From an uncultured Burkholderiales bacterium (GTDB lineage: Bacteria; Pseudomonadota; Gammaproteobacteria; Burkholderiales; Thiobacillaceae), in contig CALEDT010000036.1 in assembly GCA_937949525.1 (NCBI GenBank), positions 1 to 46,920 of the forward strand: 46,920 nucleotides of DNA, given 5' to 3'. Position 1 is the first letter of the stretch; each line of letters starts with the position of its first letter. The notes under the pieces are model-generated. The model did no database searches and was not told where the DNA came from. It saw nothing but the letters and a program-made list of their open reading frames with translations. The position numbers and the translations under genes are program-made. Of the stretch, positions 27,452 through 35,144 are shown piece after piece.

Positions 27452-27461
27452 GTATCGATAC
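27452..27461. promoter_or_regulatory. Palindrome at the P460 transcription start, candidate operator
   Basis: Perfect 10-base palindrome GTATCGATAC, embedded in a looser dyad TGTCGTATC/GATACATTA. It shares the TGTCGT half-site with the palindrome at marR. CGTGTCG occurs twice, at 27446 and 27467, 21 bases apart, about two helical turns. Confidence 0.5.
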
Positions 27462-27504
27462 ATTATCGTGTCGATGTTTATCAACCCAGCAAGGAGTGCC
27501 TGTC

Positions 27505-27981
27505 ATGAAAGCATCGTGGATCGCATTGGGCTGCGCCGCCGTGTTGGCCGGACCGTCGGTGGCGGCGGAGGTCGACTACCCGACCGGTTATCGCGCCTGG
27601 ACGCACGTCAAGAGCATGGTCCTGGAACCGGGGCATCCGTTGTACGAATCGTTCGGCGGGCTGCACCACATCTATGCCAACGCCAAGGCCATGCGCGGTT
27701 ACCGTGGAGGCAGCTTCCCGGACGGGTCCGTGATCGTGTTCGATCTGCTCGACGTAGAGCGCGGCGGCAACGCGCTGAGCGAGGGCGCGCGCAAGGTCGT
27801 CGGCGTGATGCAGCGCGACCGGCGCCGCTTCAAGGACACCGGCGGCTGGGGGTTCGAGGGCTTCGCGCGCGGTGACCCCAAGCAACGCGTGGTCGGCGAT
27901 CAGGCCCCGTCGGCTTGCTTCGCCTGTCACGCGGAACAAGCGGCCACCAGTCAGTACGTGTTCAGCACCTGGCGCGAGTGA
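27505..27981 (+). CDS. Cytochrome P460-family periplasmic c-type haem protein
   Basis: 158 residues with a signal peptide (about 1-21, ending PSVAA). The C-terminal haem c motif is CFACH (138-142). The body matches the P460 family: TGYRAWTHVKSMVLEPGHPL, HHIYANAKAM and FPDGSVIVFDLLDVE. Founding members oxidise hydroxylamine through a lysine-crosslinked haem. Lys61 (NAKAM) is a possible crosslink residue, but I cannot confirm it, and a cytochrome c'-beta type NO-binding role is the alternative. AAGGAG precedes the ATG at 27505. It is divergent from the MarR gene and stands alone. Confidence 0.9.
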   Translation: MKASWIALGCAAVLAGPSVAAEVDYPTGYRAWTHVKSMVLEPGHPLYESFGGLHHIYANAKAMRGYRGGSFPDGSVIVFDLLDVERGGNALSEGARKVVGVMQRDRRRFKDTGGWGFEGFARGDPKQRVVGDQAPSACFACHAEQAATSQYVFSTWRE

Positions 27982-28009
27982 CGCGGGGCCGTGGATCCGT
28001 CATTTTTGC

Positions 28010-28591
28010 TCAGGCCAGGTCGCCGACCAGCGATGCGCGCACGTCGTCCGGCACGCGCACGCGGGCCTGGCAGGCGGGATGGTCGACGCCGGCGTCGAGC
28101 GCGGCACCGGCCTTGAGCGCGGCAATCATCGGCGGGGTGAGCTGGAAACGCAGGAAGTGCACCGAGGCGGTTTTGTCCGGCGCGCTGCGATCGAGATCCT
28201 CGTTGGCCACGGGACGAACCGCTTCGTGGCCTTCCACCCGCAGCCACACCGAGTTTTCGATGCCCACCAGGCGCGCCAGCGCCTGACGGCGCTCGTTCTC
28301 GTCCGGGTACTCGACCATGAAGGTCGCTTTCCAGTTGTCGCCATCCGGAATCAGCGGGTTGTAGACGTCCAGTTCCTCCTGGATGCCGGCCGCCTCGAAG
28401 ATGCGTTCGATGCGCAGCATCTCCTGGATCTGGTACTGCATGGTCAGGCGGTCCTCGAAGTACAGGGCGACGTGCGGCGTCAGTTCGAGTCGGCGGTGCT
28501 TCTTGTGCTCGATCACCTGCTTGCGGAAATCGGCGCGGATCTCCGCGTATTTCTCCAGGCTGTACAGGTCTTGCCGGGTCAGTTTGTCCAT
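28010..28591 (-). CDS. DUF3501-family protein
   Basis: 193 residues, soluble. The N-terminus KLTRQDLYSLEKYAEIR, the segment RRLELTPHVALYFEDRLTM and YNPLIPDGDNWKATFMVEYPD are typical of DUF3501. The biochemical role is unknown to me. I chose the ATG at 28591, with a good AAGGAG upstream; the longer in-frame start lacks one. It is third in the rubrerythrin/Fe-S/DUF3501 operon, a grouping I recall from other proteobacteria. A part in redox or peroxide handling is suggested by the partners only. Confidence 0.88.
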   Translation of the reverse strand: MDKLTRQDLYSLEKYAEIRADFRKQVIEHKKHRRLELTPHVALYFEDRLTMQYQIQEMLRIERIFEAAGIQEELDVYNPLIPDGDNWKATFMVEYPDENERRQALARLVGIENSVWLRVEGHEAVRPVANEDLDRSAPDKTASVHFLRFQLTPPMIAALKAGAALDAGVDHPACQARVRVPDDVRASLVGDLA

Positions 28592-28668
28592 GAGGGTCAA
28601 CTCCTTGTAAAACAGGGGGCGAGGAAGGCGTCCGGGCGACGCGCCAGGCTCCGCGACCGGCCGCCGGC

Positions 28669-30000
28669 TCAAATGCCGTATGCCTTGCGCAACAGCGTCA
28701 TCGGATGCTCCGGCGCGCGGCCGTCGGCGAGGCCGTTTTCGATGTGGTGGCCGGCCATGGCGCAGTCGCTGCCGTAGTGGTCGGCCTTGCCCTGCTGCAC
28801 GCGCGTGACCACCGGCTTGACGATCTTCATGGCCGAGGCGTGGTATTCCCTCTTCACCGCGTAGGTGCCGTCATGGCCGGAGCAGCGCTCGATGATCTCC
28901 ACCTCGGTGTCCGGGATCAGCGCCAGGATCTCGCGCGTCTTCTGGCCGATGTTCTGCACCCGCTGGTGACAGGCGGCGTGGTACACCACCTTGCCCAGCC
29001 CGCGCTTGAAGTCGGTGTTCAAACGTCCTTCCCGGTGACGCAGCATCAGGTATTCGAACGGGTCGTAGAACGCGTTCTTCACCTTCTGCACGTCGGGATC
29101 GCCCGGGAACATCAGCGGCAGTTCCTGCTTGAACATCAGCACGCAAGACGGAATCAGCGCGGTCAGATCCCAGCCCTCGTCGACCAGACGCGCGAGTTGC
29201 GGAATATTGACTTCCTTGCTGGCGATCACCGCGTCCAGGTCGCCCAGTTCCAGCTTGGGCATGCCGCAGCAGCGTTCCTTCTCGGCCAGCGTCACCGGGA
29301 TGCCGTTGTGCGCAAAGACCGCGGCGAAATCCTCGCCGATGCCCGGCTCGTTGCGGTTCATGTAGCAGGTGGCGAACAGCGCCACCTTGCCCTTGGTGCG
29401 GCCGGCGGGCACCGCGTCGGCGCCGGACTGCCGTTCGATGCGGCGGCGCAGCGGCCGGCTGTGGAATTCCGGCAGCCATGCGTCGGCGGCGATGCCGGCC
29501 ACCGATTCCAGGGCCTTGCGCGCCACCCCGACCTTGTTCACCGCGTTGACCACCTGTGCCACCACCGGGATGCCGGCGAGCCGGCCGACCGCATCGGTGC
29601 TGGTGAGCACGCGGTCGCGCAGCAGGGTGTCGCCGTGTTTGAACTTGTAGACCTTGGCGCGCAGCATCAGGTGCGGGAAATCCAGGTTCCACTCGTGCGG
29701 CGGCACGTAGGGACACTTGGTCATGTAGCACAGGTCGCACAGGTAGCAGTGGTCCACCACCTTCCAGTAATCGGCCTTGGCGACCCCGTCGACCTCCATG
29801 CTCGCGGATGCGTCCACCAAATCGAACAACGTGGGAAACGACTGGCACAGGCTGACGCAGCGGCGACAGCCGTGGCAGATGTCGAACACCCGCTCCATCT
29901 CCTTGAACAGGGCGGCCTCGTCGGTGAATTCGGGATTGCGCCAGTCCAGCGGATGGCGCGTCGGCGCTTCGAGATTGCCTTCGCGGATGGGGGTGGGCAT
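28669..30000 (-). CDS. Fe-S oxidoreductase (GlpC/heterodisulfide reductase-like)
   Basis: Cytoplasmic electron-transfer protein of 443 residues. One [4Fe-4S] site is at Cys42, 45, 48, 52 (CHGCRRCVSLC). A second is at Cys85, 88, 91 and 96 (CYLCDLCYMTKCP), with C-x4-C at its end in place of the usual C-x3-C. Two later cysteine-rich regions (ATCYMNRNEPG with RCCGMP; HAACHQRVQN with RCSGHDG and SDCAMAG) resemble the CCG domains of HdrB and GlpC. No flavin domain is present, so a partner must supply electrons. It lies between the rubrerythrin and DUF3501 genes. The substrate is unknown. Confidence 0.88.
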   Translation of the reverse strand: MPTPIREGNLEAPTRHPLDWRNPEFTDEAALFKEMERVFDICHGCRRCVSLCQSFPTLFDLVDASASMEVDGVAKADYWKVVDHCYLCDLCYMTKCPYVPPHEWNLDFPHLMLRAKVYKFKHGDTLLRDRVLTSTDAVGRLAGIPVVAQVVNAVNKVGVARKALESVAGIAADAWLPEFHSRPLRRRIERQSGADAVPAGRTKGKVALFATCYMNRNEPGIGEDFAAVFAHNGIPVTLAEKERCCGMPKLELGDLDAVIASKEVNIPQLARLVDEGWDLTALIPSCVLMFKQELPLMFPGDPDVQKVKNAFYDPFEYLMLRHREGRLNTDFKRGLGKVVYHAACHQRVQNIGQKTREILALIPDTEVEIIERCSGHDGTYAVKREYHASAMKIVKPVVTRVQQGKADHYGSDCAMAGHHIENGLADGRAPEHPMTLLRKAYGI

Positions 30001-30025
30001 ATCGTCCTCGTGTCGGGATCAGAGC

Positions 30026-30042
30026 GTCGCGCCAGGCGCGAC
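30026..30042. repeat. Palindromic element between rubrerythrin and Fe-S genes
   Basis: A perfect 8+1+8 palindrome GTCGCGCCAGGCGCGAC followed by CTAC. Elements of this kind resemble REP sequences. It is present once in the window, so this remains a guess. Confidence 0.4.
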
Positions 30043-30104
30043 CTACAACGCTGTTCGCCGTGCGCGCCCCGGCACCCGGGAACGCGCACGACGCACACCG
30101 CTGC

Positions 30105-30122
30105 GCCCGGCCGGGGCCGGGC
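30105..30122 (-). terminator. GC-rich hairpin just after rubrerythrin
   Basis: Perfect 8-bp arms GCCCGGCC and GGCCGGGC around GG, eight bases beyond the rubrerythrin stop. There is no T-run, so it may act as an RNA-processing or stability hairpin that raises rubrerythrin over the downstream genes. Confidence 0.4.
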
Positions 30123-30130
30123 GATGACGT

Positions 30131-30550
30131 TCAGGCGTTCAGTTCGTTCAACGCCTTCTGGTAACGGTTGGCATGCGACCGCTCAGCCTTGGCCAGGGTC
30201 TCGAACCAGTCGGCGATTTCCTCGAAGCCTTCCTCGCGCGCGGTCTTGGCCATGCCCGGGTACATGTCGGTGTACTCGTGCGTCTCGCCGTGCACGGCGG
30301 CCTTCAGGTTGTCGGCGGTGGGGCCGAACGGCAGGCCGGTGGCCGGATCGCCACAGGATTCCAGATATTCCAGATGGCCATGGGCGTGGCCGGTTTCGCC
30401 TTCGGCGGTGGAACGGAACAGCGCGGCGACATCGTTGTAGCCTTCCACGTCGGCCTTGGCCGCGAAGTAGAGGTAGCGGCGATTGGCCTGCGATTCGCCG
30501 GCGAAGGCGTCTTTCAGGTTCTGCTCGGTCTTGGAGCCTTTCAGTTGCAT
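30131..30550 (-). CDS. Rubrerythrin (rubredoxin-less)
   Basis: Diiron four-helix protein of 139 residues, likely a peroxide reductase. Ligands are visible as Glu19, Glu52-x2-His55, Glu89 and Glu123-x2-His126. The extra His-rich segment HAHGH is typical of this short class. The C-terminal rubredoxin domain of classical rubrerythrin is missing, so an outside electron donor is needed. The Fe-S protein encoded next is a candidate. AGGAG lies seven bases before the ATG. The upstream 90 bases hold a long inverted repeat that could bind a redox regulator. Confidence 0.92.
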   Translation of the reverse strand: MQLKGSKTEQNLKDAFAGESQANRRYLYFAAKADVEGYNDVAALFRSTAEGETGHAHGHLEYLESCGDPATGLPFGPTADNLKAAVHGETHEYTDMYPGMAKTAREEGFEEIADWFETLAKAERSHANRYQKALNELNA

Positions 30551-30605
30551 GGCGCTCTCCTAGTCAACGCGCCCGGCTAAGGAACCCGTGCCGGGCTTAC
30601 GGGTA

Positions 30606-30626
30606 TATTTAGAATTGATCTAAATA
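30606..30626. promoter_or_regulatory. Inverted repeat upstream of rubrerythrin, candidate redox operator
   Basis: TATTTAGA and TCTAAATA, 8-bp perfect arms around ATTGA, lie 56 bases upstream of the rubrerythrin start. Read on the minus strand, the overlapping TCGACTATTTAGATC agrees with most of the type 1 IscR/Rrf2 consensus (YYGACTRWWWYAGTC). Just downstream lies TATACC, a possible -10 box. An Rrf2-type regulator is the best guess, though Fur-like or other proteins are possible. Confidence 0.5.
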
Positions 30627-30720
30627 GTCGACCTAATTTATGCGGTTTCGCCGGCGGGTGTCAACCGTTCGTCGGCGCCGTCATCGTGGCATCGCCACGC
30701 CGGGAACGCGCGCCGCCCCC

Positions 30721-33700
30721 ATGGCCGAAATCCGCGACAATGCGCATACCGACGCCAACGCCGACGCCATGCGCCTATACGCCGCCCTGCTGCGCAATCA
30801 CCCGCTCGCCAACATTGCCTTTCTGGTGGTGCTGATCATGGGCGCGCTGGCCTATGCGACCATGCCGCGCGAGCAGGACCCGGAGATCAATTTCAACTGG
30901 CTGGTGGTCACCGCGGTGCTGCCCGGCGCCGGTGCCGAGGACGTGGAGCGCAAGGTGACGCGGCCGCTGGAGGATGCCGTGGCGCGCATCGCCGACATCC
31001 GCTTCATCTCCAGCATCAGCCGGGAAAGCGTGGCCACGGTGCTGGTGCGCTTCCGCGAAATCCCACGCTACGAGTTCGACAAGCGCGTGACCGATCTGCG
31101 CCGCGAGGTGCAGGCCGCGGCCGACCGCGACCTGCCGCGCGAGGTGAACAATCCGCGCGTCGACGAGATCACCACCAACAACGGCTTTCCCACCGCCATG
31201 CTGATCCTGCGCGGCGCCGCCGACGACGAGGCGCTGCGCGCGGCGGCGCGGCGCCTGCAGGTTGACATGGAACGCATGGCCGGCGTGGACAAGGTGTTCG
31301 CCACCGGTCTGGCCGATCCGGAACTGCATGTGACGTTCGAGCCGGCGGCGTTGGCGGCGCGCGGCCTCACTGCCGCGGATCTGGCGGACGCGGTGGCCGG
31401 CTGGTTCCGCGACACGCCGGCCGGCCGCGCGCGCGTGGGCGAGCGCGAATGGCTGCTGCGCGTGGTCGGCGAGGATAGCTCGCCACAGCAGCTCGCGCGC
31501 CTCGCGGTGTTCGCCGCGCACGATCCGGGCGCGCAGGTGCCGCTGGAGGATGTCGCCCGTCTGGAACGGGCACGCGAGAAGCCGGCCACGCTCGCCTCCA
31601 GCGATGGGCAGCCGGCCGTTCTGCTGGCCGTGACCAAGAAGAGCCGGGTCAACACGCTGCGCCTGCTGGAGCAGTTGCGCGCCTTCGTCGCCAAGCGCAA
31701 CGAGACACTGGCCATCAACGGCCTGACCCTGGAAATACTCGACGACCAGACCGTGATGACGCGCCAGTCGATCAACGTCATGCAGTACAACGCGCTGCAG
31801 GGCCTGGGGCTGGTGTTCCTGGCCACCTGGCTGTTCCTGGGCAGCCGCATGGCGCTGCTGGTGGCGGTGGGCATCCCGTTCTCGCTGGCCGGCACGTTCT
31901 GGCTGCTGTCGGCCATGGGCCACACGGTCAACATGACCGTGCTGCTGGGCGTGATCATCGCGCTGGGCATGCTGGTGGACGATGCCGTGGTGATCCTGGA
32001 GGACATGTATTACCGCATGACCCGCGGCATGGCCGCGCTGGATGCGGCGCTGGCGGCGGTGGCCAGCGTCGGCGCGCCGGTGCTGGCCTCGGTGCTGACC
32101 ACGGTGTCGGCTTTTCTGCCGCTGATGCTGCTGCCCGGCATCGTCGGCGATTTCATGCGCGTGGTGCCGCTGGTGGTGTCGCTGGCGCTGTTGATCAGCC
32201 TGGTGCAGGCGTTCTGGATGCTGCCCACCCACGTCACGCTGCTCCGGCCGGATTTCGCCCGGCCCAGCCGTCTGCACGGCCGGCGCACGCGCTTCACGCA
32301 CTGGCTGCGCCTGAAGTACTCGCGCCTGCTGCTGTGGACCATGCGCCACACCGGCTGGTCGGCGCTGCTGCTGGTCGGCGTGTTCGCGCTGGCCGGTCTG
32401 GCGGTGGGCGCGGGCTGGGTCAAGCAGCAGTTCTTCGCATTCGATCCCATCCGCATCTTCTATGTCGGCATCGACATGCCGCCCGGCACCGCGCTGGACG
32501 TGACGCTGGAACGGGCGCGCGCGCTGGAACGGGCGGTGACTGCGCGTCTGCACACGGGCGAACTGCGCGGCGCGGCCAGCTACGCCGGCGTCAAGTTCAC
32601 CGACACCGAGCCGTTCTACGGCGACGCCTACGGTCAGGTGGCGGTGTCGCTGCTGCCGCGCGTGGGCGATATGCGCGGCACCGACGAGATCGTCGCCGAC
32701 CTGCGCGCCGACATCGAGGCGCTGCAACTGGGCGGCGACATCGCCTTCACGCTGCTGTCCGGCGGGCCGCCGGCACAGAAACCGATCAAGGTGCGCCTGC
32801 GCGGCGACGACTATGGCGCATTGCGACGCGCGGCGGACGCGCTGAAAACGGCGATCGCTGCCATCCCCGGCAGCCGCGACACGGTCGACGACGACCTGCC
32901 CGGACGCGGCGAGTACCTGCTGCGCGTGGACGCCGACGCCGTGCGCGCCGCCGGCCTCGACCCCGGCCGCGTGGCGCGCCTGGTACGCCTGCACACGGAT
33001 GGCGAGATCGTCGCCAGCACACGCGACGACGCCGACAAGATCGAACTGCGCGTGCGTGCGCCGGAACGCGTGTTCGACGACATCCGCGCGGCGCTGGACG
33101 ACGCCGTGGCGCTGCCGCGCGGCGGCACCAGCACACTGGGCGCGCTGGTGCATGCCGAGCCGCGCGTCGCGCGCGGCGTGATCAAGCGCTACGACCTGCG
33201 CCGGGCCATCACGCTGGAAGCAGACCTGGACAAGACCGTGACCGACACGCTGGCCGCCAACGCCCTGATCCAACGTGCCTGGGCGGACATGGCCGGCGAT
33301 CACCCCGGCGTCGACATCGATTTCTCCGGCGAGTTGGACGACATCACCGAAAGCCTGGCGGCCATGGCCGGTCTGTTCCTGCTCGGCCTGGGCCTGATCT
33401 ATCTGATCCTGGCGGCGCAGTTCCGCAGCTACTGGCAACCCCTGATGATCCTGGCCACGGTACCGATGGCATTCGCCGGCGTGGTGTTCGGTCTGGCCAT
33501 CTCCGGCAATCCGCTGTCGCTGTACACGCTGTATGGCGTCATCGCGCTGACCGGTATCGCCGTCAATGCCGCCATCGTGCTGATCGACGCCGCCAACAAG
33601 CGCCTGGCCGCGGGCATGAGCGTCAAGCACGCGGCCATCTACGCCGCGCGCCGCCGCGTCGTGCCCATCCTGATCACCACCACCACCACCATCGGCGGAC

Positions 33701-33864
33701 TGTTGGCGCTGGCGCTGGGCCTGGGCGGCAAGTCGCTGCTGTGGGGGCCGGTGGCCTCGGCCATCGTCTGGGGACTGATGGTGTCCACCGCGCTGACGCT
33801 GTTCGTGGTGCCATTGCTTTACCGCGCCTTCATGACCCGGCGGACCCGACATGGCGCCACGTGA
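30721..33864 (+). CDS. RND-family efflux permease
   Basis: Proton-driven inner-membrane pump of the AcrB/HAE type, about 1047 residues. The N-terminal helix is followed by a first periplasmic loop (PREQDPEINFNW, GAGAEDVERKVTRPLEDAV) and a block of helices. The proton-relay Asp pair lies in GMLVDDAVVILEDM (Asp420, Asp421). A second loop and a C-terminal helix block with GVIALTGIAVNAAIVLIDAANK follow. Starts at 30640 and 30769 are also possible. I prefer 30721, though no start has a good ribosome site. No membrane-fusion or outer-membrane partner gene is adjacent, so these must be elsewhere or the pump works alone. It overlaps the next gene by 14 bases. Confidence 0.93.
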   Translation: MAEIRDNAHTDANADAMRLYAALLRNHPLANIAFLVVLIMGALAYATMPREQDPEINFNWLVVTAVLPGAGAEDVERKVTRPLEDAVARIADIRFISSISRESVATVLVRFREIPRYEFDKRVTDLRREVQAAADRDLPREVNNPRVDEITTNNGFPTAMLILRGAADDEALRAAARRLQVDMERMAGVDKVFATGLADPELHVTFEPAALAARGLTAADLADAVAGWFRDTPAGRARVGEREWLLRVVGEDSSPQQLARLAVFAAHDPGAQVPLEDVARLERAREKPATLASSDGQPAVLLAVTKKSRVNTLRLLEQLRAFVAKRNETLAINGLTLEILDDQTVMTRQSINVMQYNALQGLGLVFLATWLFLGSRMALLVAVGIPFSLAGTFWLLSAMGHTVNMTVLLGVIIALGMLVDDAVVILEDMYYRMTRGMAALDAALAAVASVGAPVLASVLTTVSAFLPLMLLPGIVGDFMRVVPLVVSLALLISLVQAFWMLPTHVTLLRPDFARPSRLHGRRTRFTHWLRLKYSRLLLWTMRHTGWSALLLVGVFALAGLAVGAGWVKQQFFAFDPIRIFYVGIDMPPGTALDVTLERARALERAVTARLHTGELRGAASYAGVKFTDTEPFYGDAYGQVAVSLLPRVGDMRGTDEIVADLRADIEALQLGGDIAFTLLSGGPPAQKPIKVRLRGDDYGALRRAADALKTAIAAIPGSRDTVDDDLPGRGEYLLRVDADAVRAAGLDPGRVARLVRLHTDGEIVASTRDDADKIELRVRAPERVFDDIRAALDDAVALPRGGTSTLGALVHAEPRVARGVIKRYDLRRAITLEADLDKTVTDTLAANALIQRAWADMAGDHPGVDIDFSGELDDITESLAAMAGLFLLGLGLIYLILAAQFRSYWQPLMILATVPMAFAGVVFGLAISGNPLSLYTLYGVIALTGIAVNAAIVLIDAANKRLAAGMSVKHAAIYAARRRVVPILITTTTTIGGLLALALGLGGKSLLWGPVASAIVWGLMVSTALTLFVVPLLYRAFMTRRTRHGAT

Positions 33865-35125
33865 ACTGCTGCTCGGCGCGTGGGACGCGGCGCTCGCCGC
33901 CGTCCATGCCAGGCGTGTGCTGCCGCCGCATCTGCCGACGCCGCCAGCCGCCGGACGCACGCTGGTGCTGGGCGCCGGCAAGGCCGCGGCGGCCATGGCG
34001 GCGTGCGTGGAGGCGCACTGGCCGGCGGATGCGCCGCTGGCCGGCCTGGCCATCACCCGCCATGGCCACGGCCTGCCGCTGGCCCGCATCGCGCTGGCGG
34101 AGGCCGGCCACCCGCTCCCCGATGCGGCCGGTGTCGAAGCTGCGACACGGGCGCAGCGCCTGGTGGCCTCGGCGGGCGCGGCGGATCATGTGCTCGCGCT
34201 GATCTCGGGCGGCGGCTCCAGCCTGCTATCCCTGCCGGCGCAAGGCTTGACGCTGGCCGACCTGCGCACGGTCGCCGACGGCCTGCTGCGCGCCGGCGCG
34301 CCGATCGACGAGATCAACTGCGTGCGCAAACATCTGTCGGCCACGCTGGGCGGGCGTCTGGCCGAACGCTGCCGGGCGCCGGTGACGGCGCTACTGGTGT
34401 CCGATGTGGTCGGCGACGATGTATCCACTATCGCATCCGGCCCGTTCGCGCCCGATCCCTCAAGCTACGCCGACGCGCTCGACGTGCTGGCCCGCTGGCG
34501 CGTGCCGGCGCCGCCTGTGGTGCTGGATCACCTGCGCGCCGGCGCGGCAGGACGGCACGCGGAGACACCCAAACCGGGCGCGGCGTGCTTCGCCCGGGTG
34601 GACCACCGCATCGTCGCGCGCGGGCGTGACGCGCTCGCCGCCGCCGCCGACCACCTGAACACGCGGGGCATCCGCGCGGTGTCGCTGGGCGACGGCATCA
34701 CCGGCGAAGCGCGCGAAGTCGCGCGCGTACTCGCCGCGCTGGCCGGTGAAATCCGCCATCACGGCCAGCCCTGGTCCGCGCCGGTGGCCCTGCTGTCCGG
34801 CGGCGAAACGACCGTGACGGTGCGCGGCAACGGACGCGGCGGCCGCAACGGCGAATTCCTGCTGGCGCTGGCCCTGGCGCTGCGCGGTATGGACGGGGTG
34901 TACGCGCTCGCCGCCGACAGCGACGGCATCGATGGCGGCGGCGACAACGCCGGCGCGCTGTTCGCTCCGGACAGCCTGGCGCGCGCCGCAGCGGCCGGGC
35001 TGGACGCGCGCGCGCTGCTCGACGACAACGATGCCTACCGCTTTTTCGCCGCCGTGGGCGACCTGCTGGTCACTGGTCCGACGCGCACCAATGTCAACGA
35101 CGTGCGCATGGTACTGGTCGCTTGA
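33851..35125 (+). CDS. Glycerate 2-kinase (GckA/TtuD, MOFRL family)
   Basis: Phosphorylates D-glycerate to 2-phosphoglycerate, linking glyoxylate or serine-cycle products to glycolysis. The DUF4147 N-terminal domain has LVLGAGKAAAAMA, LISGGGSSLLSLP and NCVRKHLSATLGGRLA. The C-terminal MOFRL domain has LLSGGETTVTVRGNGRGGRN and ALAADSDGIDG. 424 residues, normal length. It starts within the RND gene, so expression is coupled, an odd pairing. It is convergent with the MidA gene, 19 bases away. Confidence 0.92.
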   Translation: MAPRELLLGAWDAALAAVHARRVLPPHLPTPPAAGRTLVLGAGKAAAAMAACVEAHWPADAPLAGLAITRHGHGLPLARIALAEAGHPLPDAAGVEAATRAQRLVASAGAADHVLALISGGGSSLLSLPAQGLTLADLRTVADGLLRAGAPIDEINCVRKHLSATLGGRLAERCRAPVTALLVSDVVGDDVSTIASGPFAPDPSSYADALDVLARWRVPAPPVVLDHLRAGAAGRHAETPKPGAACFARVDHRIVARGRDALAAAADHLNTRGIRAVSLGDGITGEAREVARVLAALAGEIRHHGQPWSAPVALLSGGETTVTVRGNGRGGRNGEFLLALALALRGMDGVYALAADSDGIDGGGDNAGALFAPDSLARAAAAGLDARALLDDNDAYRFFAAVGDLLVTGPTRTNVNDVRMVLVA

Positions 35126-35144
35126 GGGCACCTGCCGCCCCGGT

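Noticed and set aside
30775-34089. 1104-codon open frame on the minus strand
   Set aside because: Antisense shadow of the RND permease gene in GC-rich DNA. Its translation is His/Gln/Arg-rich with no family motif, while the plus strand encodes a clear pump.
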